DNA of 64,000 nt from Paranoxybacillus sp035645275 (GTDB lineage: Bacteria > Bacillota > Bacilli > Bacillales > Anoxybacillaceae): positions 682,001 through 746,000 of the forward strand of contig DASQMX010000026.1 in NCBI GenBank assembly GCA_035645275.1. The letters are read 5' to 3'. Positions 44,209-53,313 of the stretch are shown in pieces. A program made the position numbers and the translations under genes. How positions within the stretch are numbered: position 1 is the stretch's first letter; every line of letters begins with the position of its first letter. Below the pieces are notes generated by a model. That model searched no databases. It saw nothing but the letters and a program-made list of their open reading frames with translations, and had not been told where the DNA came from.

Positions 44209-44454
44209 TTAATTGCTATACTTGTTTATCCAATCTATAATGTCTTGTTCTACATGTAGATATTCATCTGGACTATCTTTTAAATCAACTCCGGAAACAA
44301 TTTGTAAAAGTTCCCAAACAGTTTCATCTGATATATTTGGCTCATCCTGCATCACATATTCTGAAGCCCAATCTGCTACTTCTTCTCGTGTTAGCTTTCC
44401 TAGTAAAATCATTTTTAATTTATCAATTATTTCTTCTCTTGTTGGTTGACTCAT
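44209..44454 (-). CDS. immunity protein of module 3, 81 aa
   Basis: A small acidic protein starting MSQPTREEIIDKLKMILLGK and ending DIIDWINKYSN. The ATG at 44454 lies four bases after the toxin TGA. The internal pattern REEVADWASEYVMQ followed by SDETVWELLQIVSGVDLKDS recurs in small immunity proteins of polymorphic toxins. A longer upstream frame through the toxin end is not real. Role inferred from position. Confidence 0.78.
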   Translation of the reverse strand: MSQPTREEIIDKLKMILLGKLTREEVADWASEYVMQDEPNISDETVWELLQIVSGVDLKDSPDEYLHVEQDIIDWINKYSN

Positions 44455-44458
44455 TTTT

Positions 44459-45553
44459 TCACCACTTTCCAATATAATTCCCATTGCTATCAAAACGATA
44501 GTGAACCTTGACACCACCAGTAAATTTGGTATCTGGTCTAACTTGTATAATCCTACCATTATGGTCTACAGTCTCATGCCATGTTCTCTTTTGACCAGTA
44601 GTAGGGTTCCATTCTCTAACTACTCTTCGGCCTGCCATTTCACCTGGTTTTGAAGCGGGAGTTATCTTACCGTAATATCTAATCCTTTCATCTGGTAGTT
44701 CTCTTATTCCGGCCTTTCCATACTTCTCCCATTGCTTATAATGGGTTTTTAATTTAGCATATTGTGTTGCATTATGCGCAACATTTCCCGTACCCTTAAC
44801 TTTCTTCTTAACTTGCTTTCTAACAAGCTTATAGGCTTTTTTCTTAATCTGCTTCTTCGCATAATAGATAACAACCTGACGTCCGCCCACTACAATGACC
44901 GCAACAACTAAAGGATGTTGACCATCTGGGTCGGTCATCATCACCGGATTATCTACTGCGTAAATGTACGGGTTCTGTGTAAGCGGAAGATCTTCCGTAC
45001 CAATGACAGGGTCTCTTGAAAGAAACCTTGCTGTTTCGGGATCATAATATCTTGCTTGTAAATAATACAATTGCGTTTCAACGTCATATACGTATCCCGC
45101 ATAGCGAATTGGCTGCCCTGCAATCCGAGCGTCCGTTGGCTCCGGAGAAAGAGGTTTTCCCCACGGATCATAACTGTATGAAGCTACCGGTGTTCCGTTT
45201 TCATCTACAATTCGAACAACGTCTCCGCGATGATTCGTGATATAAAAGAATGTTTCGCCATTTCGATTCGTTAGGCTAACAGGTTCACCATCATTCCACG
45301 TAAACGCCCACACCGTTTGTCCGTTATCATCGGTGATACGGATTAAGTTCGAGCCGTCATAGTGGTAATGGTACGTGACGTCATTCACCGTTTTCGTTTT
45401 CCGCAAGCCGTCTGGATGGTACGTGAAGCTGGCGATGGTATTGCCGTTTAAGTCTTTGACGGTAAGCAGGCGGCCTTCTCCGTCTCACTCGTAGATGTAT
45501 TTATCATTTTTGCGAAGGTTTTCTGCTTCAAAGTAGTAAAACCTTTCACCTCA
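44459..45553 (-). pseudogene. orphan RHS core with intact toxin tip (module 3)
   Basis: Homologous to the 3' RHS part of the main gene, starting around LRKNDKYIYE; one TGA replaces the conserved Trp codon in the YEWDGEG motif near 45487. From LRKTKTVNDV to the end the frame is open for 315 codons. The RHS core ends FLSRDPVIGTEDLP and NPVMMTDPDGQHP. A lysine-rich linker leads to GTGNVAHNATQ, and the tip has ITPASKPGEMAGRRVVREWN and TWHETVDHNGRIIQVRPD, a pattern seen in other polymorphic toxin tips; its activity is unknown to me. It has no start or signal peptide, so it is silent unless recombined into the main gene. Confidence 0.78.
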
Positions 45554-45591
45554 TTTAATTTTAATAAAAGTTCAAAGTTTTAATAATAAAA

Positions 45592-45628
45592 AAATTGCCT
45601 TTGGAGATAGTACTTCTCCCAAGGCTCT
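45592..45628 (-). terminator. Terminator of orphan toxin module 2
   Basis: Minus-strand stem GCCTTGGGAGA / TCTCCAAAGGC with loop AGTACTA, followed by TTTTTTT. Confidence 0.85.
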
Positions 45629-45639
45629 ACTATTATCAT

Positions 45640-45894
45640 CTAAATTAAAAAAAATAATCTACCTATCTGATCAATAAGTTCTTCTAATTTCTTCCCTAGA
45701 TCATTTGGTTCATCGTTGTTTTTTAGACCTATTCTTATAAGTTCATCGGCTACTGCCTCCCTTAGTTCGTTTCCTAGTTGTTCATCTATACTAACTATTT
45801 CTTCACTATCTACTACCCAAAGAAGATCAGGTCTATTGGTTGCCAAACATTGGCGTAGTAAATCCAACATCTCACTATTAATTTTGTTCAACAT
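45640..45894 (-). CDS. immunity protein of module 2, 84 aa
   Basis: A very acidic helical protein starting MLNKINSEMLDLLRQCLATN, with LWVVDSEEIVSIDEQLGNEL. The ATG has GGAGGAGA upstream and lies a few bases after the toxin stop. Acidic charge suits binding to the basic tip encoded before it. Family not identified. Confidence 0.75.
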   Translation of the reverse strand: MLNKINSEMLDLLRQCLATNRPDLLWVVDSEEIVSIDEQLGNELREAVADELIRIGLKNNDEPNDLGKKLEELIDQIGRLFFLI

Positions 45895-45898
45895 TTAT

Positions 45899-46488
45899 CT
45901 ATCTCCTCCTTATCCCTTTCGACCCCTTGGCATAAGTAGTTACAACTTTACCATGCTTGTTTAGCACTACTACTGCATACTTCCCGACATACTTGACTTT
46001 TCCTTCAGATTGTTTAACTACTTTGACTGGATTCCTTACAGCATCTAAAATCGCCTTTGGAGAAACTCCTCTTCCTCCATCTCTTGCCATAGCTTGAGCT
46101 AACCCATGTTTTCTGTAACCTGTAATTTTACCTGCAACAGCTTTCCTTTTCTTATACTTAACATATTTAACATGTTTTCCGATATTTTTAACAAGTTTAA
46201 ATTTGCCTCCCCCAACAAAACCGAACGCCGCCGCAGCCGCGACACCTTTCCATCCTTTTCCTGACTTGTATACCTATACGAGTCATAAACCACAAACCCT
46301 GCATTGATGGCCAGCCAGACCCAATGCCCATCCGGATCCACCAACATCACCAGATTGTTGTTCGCATACGTATATCCGTTCTGCGTGAGGATATCATCCG
46401 CATCCCCTGGGTCTGGATCCAAAGAAAGGAACACGCCATGCTCTGGGTGGTAATAACGGGCGATCAGGTAATAAACAGGGTGTCCCAA
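45899..46488 (-). pseudogene. orphan RHS end with frameshifted toxin tip (module 2)
   Basis: The first 65 codons are RHS core (YYLIARYYHPEHGVFLSLD, then DPDPGDADDILTQNGYTY and LVDPDGHWVWLAINAG). A one-base loss near 46273 breaks the frame at YDSYR; in the other frame it goes on VYKSGKGWKGVAAAAAFGFV, then HGLAQAMARDGGRGVSPKAI and NPVKVVKQSEGKVKYVGKYA to KGIRRR. The RDGxGVSPKAILDAVRNP block is a recurrent tip in Bacillus polymorphic toxins, probably an RNase of the BECR type (inference). Only a short RHS stretch is left for homology with the main gene. Confidence 0.75.
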
Positions 46489-46512
46489 AAATGATCATTT
46501 TTGGGACACCCT
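46477..46512. terminator. perfect 36-bp palindrome, terminator of the main toxin unit
   Basis: AGGGTGTCCCAAAAATGA followed immediately by its exact reverse complement. The minus-strand transcript of the main gene and its immunity gene reaches it 65 bases after the stop. It also marks the junction with module 2, whose RHS sequence starts on its other side. Confidence 0.8.
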
Positions 46513-46576
46513 CTTTCAAATTCTTTAAATTTCAACAAATATTAATGAAAAAATTAAAGTATAGAAATATTAAACC

Positions 46577-46939
46577 TTAGTATGATTTAACGACTTCTAA
46601 AAGTAATTCCCGAACCCTTTCATGAACTTTTAATTCTTCAGAAAAATGGGGGAATTTTTCTAAATGTTTCCTTAAAGGTTCGTAATAAGGATACAAAGCA
46701 AAAAAATCTTTATACAACAATTTTCTTTGATACCTAGGTATCTTTTTATGAGCAAGGACATAACTTAAACTTCCACTTATTAATGAACAAAAGCTGTCAA
46801 AGTCCCCTGTCAAACAGTATTTATCATTATCTTTAAGAATGGTATTTTCAATTCTTTCTATATCTTCTGAGGGAAAATCATTGTTTAATAATATACTCAT
46901 TTTTTCAAGCTCTAATATTACATCGTGATTAACCTTCAT
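46577..46939 (-). CDS. immunity protein for the main RHS toxin, 120 aa
   Basis: A soluble protein starting MKVNHDVILELEKMSILLNN, with DKYCLTGDFDSFCSLISGSL and YYEPLRKHLEKFPHFSEELK. The ATG has AGGTGA upstream and lies 57 bases after the end of the main toxin. No signal peptide, so it would act in the cytoplasm and protect the producer. Family not identified. Confidence 0.8.
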   Translation of the reverse strand: MKVNHDVILELEKMSILLNNDFPSEDIERIENTILKDNDKYCLTGDFDSFCSLISGSLSYVLAHKKIPRYQRKLLYKDFFALYPYYEPLRKHLEKFPHFSEELKVHERVRELLLEVVKSY

Positions 46940-46996
46940 AAATTGTTCACCTCTTTCTCTCTTTAACTATGTTAAAAATGATAATATTCATTTCTA

Positions 46997-49900
46997 CTAT
47001 TTCTTGAGTTTCCAACCGTTATGCCAAAATGTCACTATTTTCCCTCTTTTGGTATAATAACCTCCAACCTTTCCTTTCTTAATCCTATATCCTTTTTTGC
47101 CTGTAGATAGTGTCACTTCTTCTCGCAAATGTTTATTTGAACGATAGAATGCTCTCGCTAGTTTTGTGTATCTTTCTGGACTATAGGAGCGTCCTTTTCT
47201 AATCACATGTTTGTTATGATGATATGCTAGCGATTCTATACTATTTTTAAAGGTACCTTTATACCAATACCGTGCGGGACCCTTTGCTATTTGTGCTGCT
47301 CGAAATGCTTTAAATGCAGCTCCTCCAACAAGCCCCACACCTACCGCAATCGCCGCAGCCTTCCAACCACCTCTTTTAAAAGCCTTATACCCATCATAAG
47401 CTGCAAACGCCGCATTGATCGCCAACCAAGCCCAGTGCCCATCCGGATCCACCATCATCACCGGATTGTTGTTTGCATACGTATATCCGTTTTGGGTGAT
47501 TGGATCATCTTTATCTCCTGGATCTGGATCCCTTGAAATAAACCTCGCCGTCTCCGGATCGTAATACCGCGCTTGGAGGTAGTACAGTTTGGTTTCTTTA
47601 TCATAATAATACCCTGCATACCCAAATGGTTGTCCAGCGACCGCAGCATCTTCGGAAACAGACAGGACTTTGCCCCATGGGTCATAGCTGTAGGAAGCTA
47701 CTGTTGCGCCATTTTCATTGACAATACGTACGACATCACCGCGGTAGTTCGTCACATAATAGAACGTGTCACCATTTGAATTCGTGACCGTGTTCGGTTT
47801 CCCATTCACCCATGTAAACGCCCACACCGTTTGTCCGTTATCATCGGTGATACGGATTAAGTCGGAGCCGTCATAGTGGTAATGGTATGTGACACCATTC
47901 ACCGTTTTCGTTTTCCTCAAGCCGTTTGGATGATAGGTGAAACTTGCGAGCGTGTTGCCATTTAAGTCTTTGACGGTAAGCAGGTGGCCTTCTCCGTCCC
48001 ACTCGTATTGGTATTTATCATCTTGAAGAAGATTCCCTGCTTCATCGTAAGTAAAACCTTCCACCTCATTCGCGGCGTTAAACGTAAGCGTCTTGCCGTG
48101 CGGATTTTTTAAGTTCCCAGCCGCATCGTAATCGTATTGAACGGTGTTGCCTTGATACGTCCATGATTTCAAGCGGTTGGCAAAATCGTACGTAAACGTA
48201 TGCGGATTCGTGCCATCAAAATAATTCACGATGTTTCCATCCGCATCGTACGCATAGGTCAAATCCAGTGCATCCGCACCGACCACATGTTGTCCCGTTA
48301 ATCTTCCTGCGTCATCATACGATTGATATACGCTGAAGGAAGACGTATTGGCGCTATTTTTTACGTTCGTACGGATTGGCAGGCCTTTTTCATTGTAGTA
48401 AAACTCGGTCGTTTGTCCTGTCGGCACTTGAATCGACGATAGACGCTGCAACGTGTCATAACCAAAGGTCGTCGTATACGAGTTACCGCCGATCGTTTCC
48501 ACATAAGAGCTTCGCAAACCGTTCGACTTGCTGTTCGGGTCCGTCACATAGTTGTTTTGAAGCTGGTATCCATCCGGTTCTTGGGACGTTTTCAAACGAT
48601 TATACGTGTCATACGTGTACGAATACGTTTGACCATTGGCTTCAATGCTTGTCATGTTCCCCGCATAATCGTACGTATACGATGCGATCTTTTGGTCATT
48701 GACCCATTTTTCCGTCAGTTGATTTTTGCGGTCATATTGAAACTCCTGCTTCGAAAGGGTCGTCGTGCCTTTTCCTTTTTCAATGGTTTTAAGGTTTCCG
48801 CTATTGTCATAATCATACTTAATAAATTTGCCTAACGGATCTTGTTCTAACGTCAATTGGTTAATGGCATTATAATCAAACGTTGTGACGTTATTTCTTG
48901 GATCGATCCGTGTTTTCAAGTTTCCTTGCGTATCGTACGTATATGATGTCGTAATGCTTTGTTGCCCGGATGGATCGACAAGTGTAACAGATTTCAGTTG
49001 GTCCAAATAAGTATAAGTGTACGTCGTGTTTCGTCCGCCTGGCGTCGTTACGGATGTCTGGTTTCCATTCGCATCATAACCGTACGACGTCGTTTGGTTC
49101 AATTCATCCGTTTCTGATGTGACAAAGTTGCCATCGGCACTGTACGTTGTCGTCGATGTGGAAGCTTTTTCTTCGAGTTTAATGTTATCAAAATACACCG
49201 TTCCGGCTTGGTTGTTATAGACTCCATAAATCTTCGCTTGGTTAAAATCTTTCGCCGCTCGGAACGTCTTTTTCACAAACTGCCATTGATCCGTCAATGT
49301 TTTGTTGAATGGAATCGTGAATGTTCCTGTTGTCCCATCCGTATAGACGAACGATAACTGCAACGAAAACTCGCCAGAAGTATTTGGATTTTTCACATAC
49401 GCCCAACCGGATAATGTGAGAGGATCATCTTTTTTCCCGCTGACAGAAACAAGTTGTCCAACATAACGGCTCGCGTTGCTGACTCCATTGATTTTTACCG
49501 AATATTGTCCTGCTTTCGCTTGTTCGGTCGTTCTGCCATCCCCTGTACCAAACGCATTTAATGTCCAATTGTCAAGCGTCGTTCCGCTTCCGGCTTCCAT
49601 ACTGACGTTTTCATTCGAAGCGTACTCGGTTACGATAGCCCCTTGATCTAACTGAATGCCATCAAAATAAGCTGTTCCTGCCCCTGTGAAGATACATTCG
49701 ATATGAATGTAGGCGGTATTGCTTGGTGCAGTAAAGGTATGAGAAATTGGCATCCAGTCTCTTGTCCCTGTCACGTAAGGACTTCCGTATACAATCGTAT
49801 TCCCTGCTTGATCTTTGATATACTGATTATTCACATCCTTAAAATAAACGCGAATTCGCGCTCCTGCCCCCGTTACATTTGTCGTTTTTATATATCCAGC

Positions 49901-52900
49901 TACGGTATAGGTCTTGTCCGCTAACGTCGTGTTAATCGGTACATCTTGATAATAATAGCGCGATCCTTCCGTACCCGTCAACGTGATTTTGGCGGAGCGA
50001 GTGCCAAATACATGGTCGGAACTGACCGCATACTCGCTTCCCGTGCGCACAAGCCAGTCCGTCGGTAAATTATTCGTGCCAACCGACTCAAAATTTGCGT
50101 TGACTACCGGATTGTACAACGTGGATGTTGGAGTGACTTCTGTCACCGCATTTCCATACCGGTCATACGTAAAGTAATCCGTTAATCCTACGTGATTCGT
50201 CGAGAATAATAAGTTGCTGACACTGTCATACACATTTTGCTCTGACAAACCAGAGCTGGTCGTTGAGCTCGTTAAGTTGGATTTGCTGTCATAGGTGTTC
50301 GTTTCTGTTTCATTATCTGGTGCTGTAAGATTGGTTAAATTTCCTTTATCATCGTAATTGGCTGATGTCGTTGGACCGTTGGCAGCTCCCGTGTCTTTAT
50401 TTGGTTCAATGACTTTCGTAATTTCATTATTTTTCCATTCATATTTCGTAGTCGATGGATTCGCTCCTTGATAGTCCTCGATGATTTCGACGACATTGAC
50501 CGTGGCTAAATCTTGATCGATATTGCTTTTGTAATACGTTTGATTGCCGTTGGCATCCTTAAAAATCGTTTCATTCACAGACAGATACGTAAGTTCCGCA
50601 AAGATGGTATCGGATCGAGGATCAATGATCTTCCACACTCGATTGAGATCATCATATTCGAATTTTCCTTTGTTTCCATTTCCGTCCGTAATAGAGATTA
50701 ATTGTTGTTGGTCATTGTACTCGAACGTAATTGTTTTTCGCTCTGGACGGTTCGCCGCATAGATAATCGTTCGTAAGCGATTATGTCCGTTCAAGTTGTC
50801 ATACGTAAAGGTCGTTTCCGTTCCACGGAAATCCGTAATTTTTTGCAACAATCCTGTCGCAGGATCGTACGCAAGGGAAATGTCGCGCCCTGTTGTTTCT
50901 GAACCATAGCGTTCGCTAATTTTCGTGATCCGGTTTGACGTCCCATCGAACGTATACAAAATCGTATTTCCCTTTTCATCAACGACTTTCGTGTTACGTC
51001 CTAAGGAATCAAAGTAATACACCGTTTCATCCGGTTCTTTGAGCGTGTATCCTCCATCTGCCGTACTGTTGAACTCAAAAAACGTTCCTTCCGGCGCGGA
51101 ATAGGAAGTGCCTGTATCATATTGCTGTTTATTGAAGTGATAATGCGTGCCGTTTTCATCAATATACTCCACAATCGTCTTATCGCTATTTGGAATCAGT
51201 TTTCGTTGAGCACTGAAGGTCCAGCGGTATCCATACACATCTTCAAAGTCGGAACGGCTATTGTACACCATTTTTAAGTTGAAGGCATCCGTTCTTCCCG
51301 GGAGAGATAAAACCGGGATATCATAGACCATATTCCCGTTGATGACGTTCACCACAGCAGTTCCTTCGCCATTGAACAAATCAGGCGTGTATGTCCAGTA
51401 ATCCGTAATGCCCAATAACTTCTTCGAACGGTAAGAAATCACGAGTTTTGGTTTTCCATATGGCGACCCATCCGAACTATTCCATTCCGTCGAGTGGAAT
51501 AATTTTTGGGCGGCTGTGGCTTCTTGCGCATCATCCGTTTTTAAGACGACGCCATAGTTCGGAACCGTTCCGTCGTACCAGCCTTTGACTAAATCCGAAA
51601 CAGCAAAATAGTTATATCCGGCTTTTGTTTCTGATTTGGTGGAGACCGGAGTTGGATCAAAGCTTGGCTGTGTGCTCCAATTGATGATAGATGCGTTAAA
51701 TGCGCTTGTGACCTGATGTAAGGAAATGGATGGTCCGGCTGGTGTGGAGGAGTTAGGAACATACTGGTACACACCAACGCTTGCCCCTGTGACTTTTGCA
51801 TTTGGAATCGTTGGCAACGTCCATTTCAGATAGGTCCGCGTTTTGCCAAGTGTCGGGTCTTTCCCGACCGACAAGTAATTTAAGTTGCCGTAATTGCTGG
51901 ACGTTCCGCTCGCCACAAACGTATCTTGTGCTTGGAACACATCAATCCACGGGTCAATCACGACTGGATACACACGCTTCGGATCGGTTAAATAGGACTC
52001 ATCAGCCGTGACCGTTAAGATAAACCCATCATCGACAGGAGTAATCTCTTGAGTCACTTGTTCCGAAACATTGCCTTCCTTCGATGAATCATACATAAAC
52101 GGACGCTGGATGTAAAATAAAAACTTCCCTGTTTTGACATCTGTAAATTCAATAACTCCAGACTCTTTTTTCTCGGCTTTTAATCCTTGCGCTTTGATAT
52201 GAAACTCAAACGTATTTTTCCCTTGATAGGAATCAAGAATGATATTTTCCTTTACTTTCGTGCCGTCTAATACATAGTCAAACGTTACGCCAGGGTAGAG
52301 GTGTTTATATTGCGCACGATTCTTTTTGAACGTCCCTGCTACATCGACGGTTCCCTTATACGCTTTTGGTTTAGTAGAAGAATCATCAGACAATTCCACT
52401 GTCACTTTATGTCCAGCGATTTCGTAGGTAAATAGTTTTGCTTGTTCGTTTTGTTTTGGCTTTTTCGGAAATTTGACTTTAAACCGGTTCGCTTTATTTT
52501 CCAATTCTTGTTGTTGAGTTTCTACCAATGTATTATCAATGTTGACCCATTGGCCGTTTTGTTTGAAGTGAATCGGTTCCGTGAACACTTCCGCTGTATA
52601 CGTTCCATCGGAATTTTCATATACCTTTGCCGTCTCCGTGCGAAGGGATTTTACTTCCTTTTCTTTTGGATAAGGATCAGAAGAAGAGACAGGCTCTTGT
52701 TCTGTATTCGAGGAGGTCACAGGTTCTACTTCAGAGGTCTCGGCAGGAGTAGAAGTAGAGGTGTCCTCAGTATGTTCGACATTCTCTGTGGTGGAAGGGT
52801 TGTCTCCACCATTTTCTGTCACATTCGGTGTGACGGTCGCATCCCCTTCTGTTGTTTCTGCTTGAGGAACGTTAGCAGATGAAGGGGTGTTTTCCTCCGC

Positions 52901-52990
52901 CTCCGCAAAAGGAGTGAGAGTCGAAAAAGTCATCGTAAAAGCAAGTAAGTAAGAAATGAATGAGTATACTCTTCGTTTCCTTTTTCTCAT
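46997..52990 (-). CDS. wapA: WapA-like secreted RHS-repeat polymorphic toxin, 1997 aa
   Basis: A signal peptide (residues 1-31, FISYLLAFTMTFSTLTPFAE) is followed by a Thr/Ser/Glu-rich stretch. A DNRLRE-like domain at about 355-510 (QDTFVASGTSSNYGNLNYLS) comes next. Two carbohydrate-binding-like jelly-roll parts at about 990-1270 are inserted in the RHS repeats (YDxxGNL motifs). The RHS core ends with ARFISRDPDPGDKDD and NPVMMVDPDGHW near residue 1850. The tip is the last ~90 residues (SLAYHHNKHVIRKGRSYSPE, then YYTKRGKIVTFWHNGWKLKK), small and basic like BECR-type RNases. WapA of B. subtilis delivers tRNase tips into neighbours on contact. ATG start with GAGGGG upstream. No frameshift seen. 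Confidence 0.9.
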   Translation of the reverse strand: MRKRKRRVYSFISYLLAFTMTFSTLTPFAEAEENTPSSANVPQAETTEGDATVTPNVTENGGDNPSTTENVEHTEDTSTSTPAETSEVEPVTSSNTEQEPVSSSDPYPKEKEVKSLRTETAKVYENSDGTYTAEVFTEPIHFKQNGQWVNIDNTLVETQQQELENKANRFKVKFPKKPKQNEQAKLFTYEIAGHKVTVELSDDSSTKPKAYKGTVDVAGTFKKNRAQYKHLYPGVTFDYVLDGTKVKENIILDSYQGKNTFEFHIKAQGLKAEKKESGVIEFTDVKTGKFLFYIQRPFMYDSSKEGNVSEQVTQEITPVDDGFILTVTADESYLTDPKRVYPVVIDPWIDVFQAQDTFVASGTSSNYGNLNYLSVGKDPTLGKTRTYLKWTLPTIPNAKVTGASVGVYQYVPNSSTPAGPSISLHQVTSAFNASIINWSTQPSFDPTPVSTKSETKAGYNYFAVSDLVKGWYDGTVPNYGVVLKTDDAQEATAAQKLFHSTEWNSSDGSPYGKPKLVISYRSKKLLGITDYWTYTPDLFNGEGTAVVNVINGNMVYDIPVLSLPGRTDAFNLKMVYNSRSDFEDVYGYRWTFSAQRKLIPNSDKTIVEYIDENGTHYHFNKQQYDTGTSYSAPEGTFFEFNSTADGGYTLKEPDETVYYFDSLGRNTKVVDEKGNTILYTFDGTSNRITKISERYGSETTGRDISLAYDPATGLLQKITDFRGTETTFTYDNLNGHNRLRTIIYAANRPERKTITFEYNDQQQLISITDGNGNKGKFEYDDLNRVWKIIDPRSDTIFAELTYLSVNETIFKDANGNQTYYKSNIDQDLATVNVVEIIEDYQGANPSTTKYEWKNNEITKVIEPNKDTGAANGPTTSANYDDKGNLTNLTAPDNETETNTYDSKSNLTSSTTSSGLSEQNVYDSVSNLLFSTNHVGLTDYFTYDRYGNAVTEVTPTSTLYNPVVNANFESVGTNNLPTDWLVRTGSEYAVSSDHVFGTRSAKITLTGTEGSRYYYQDVPINTTLADKTYTVAGYIKTTNVTGAGARIRVYFKDVNNQYIKDQAGNTIVYGSPYVTGTRDWMPISHTFTAPSNTAYIHIECIFTGAGTAYFDGIQLDQGAIVTEYASNENVSMEAGSGTTLDNWTLNAFGTGDGRTTEQAKAGQYSVKINGVSNASRYVGQLVSVSGKKDDPLTLSGWAYVKNPNTSGEFSLQLSFVYTDGTTGTFTIPFNKTLTDQWQFVKKTFRAAKDFNQAKIYGVYNNQAGTVYFDNIKLEEKASTSTTTYSADGNFVTSETDELNQTTSYGYDANGNQTSVTTPGGRNTTYTYTYLDQLKSVTLVDPSGQQSITTSYTYDTQGNLKTRIDPRNNVTTFDYNAINQLTLEQDPLGKFIKYDYDNSGNLKTIEKGKGTTTLSKQEFQYDRKNQLTEKWVNDQKIASYTYDYAGNMTSIEANGQTYSYTYDTYNRLKTSQEPDGYQLQNNYVTDPNSKSNGLRSSYVETIGGNSYTTTFGYDTLQRLSSIQVPTGQTTEFYYNEKGLPIRTNVKNSANTSSFSVYQSYDDAGRLTGQHVVGADALDLTYAYDADGNIVNYFDGTNPHTFTYDFANRLKSWTYQGNTVQYDYDAAGNLKNPHGKTLTFNAANEVEGFTYDEAGNLLQDDKYQYEWDGEGHLLTVKDLNGNTLASFTYHPNGLRKTKTVNGVTYHYHYDGSDLIRITDDNGQTVWAFTWVNGKPNTVTNSNGDTFYYVTNYRGDVVRIVNENGATVASYSYDPWGKVLSVSEDAAVAGQPFGYAGYYYDKETKLYYLQARYYDPETARFISRDPDPGDKDDPITQNGYTYANNNPVMMVDPDGHWAWLAINAAFAAYDGYKAFKRGGWKAAAIAVGVGLVGGAAFKAFRAAQIAKGPARYWYKGTFKNSIESLAYHHNKHVIRKGRSYSPERYTKLARAFYRSNKHLREEVTLSTGKKGYRIKKGKVGGYYTKRGKIVTFWHNGWKLKK

Positions 52991-53267
52991 AAGATGTCCC
53001 CTCTCTAGCTGATTAAGAATAAAATAGATTTCAAGTAAACAAGTGCTGGAAAAAAGTACTCATTCCTCCTTCTAATAACATATATAGCTTATATTATCAT
53101 ATATATAAATGATTTCCTTCATCCTCAATCCGTTTTTCCAAATTACAAGATTTTACCTCTCTACCATTGTTTATTTTATCAAGCTATCAACGTTATTCTC
53201 TTTTTGTAACGACTCTTGCCAATTCATCTTTTTCATAAATCGTTCAAAAATGATCCGGCTCTTAAAC

Positions 53268-53312
53268 AAAAATCCCCCAGCCTTGATCAATCTCAACGGC
53301 TGGGGGATTTTC
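53268..53312 (-). terminator. Terminator after pheA
   Basis: Minus-strand stem AAATCCCCCAGCC / GGCTGGGGGATTT with a 15-17-base loop, followed by TTTG. Confidence 0.9.
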
Positions 53313-53313
53313 T

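Noticed and set aside
53031..53075. Possible ten-codon leader peptide upstream of the RHS gene (MSTFFQHLFT)
   Set aside because: Its AGGAGG box is only one base from the ATG, which is too close to be used.
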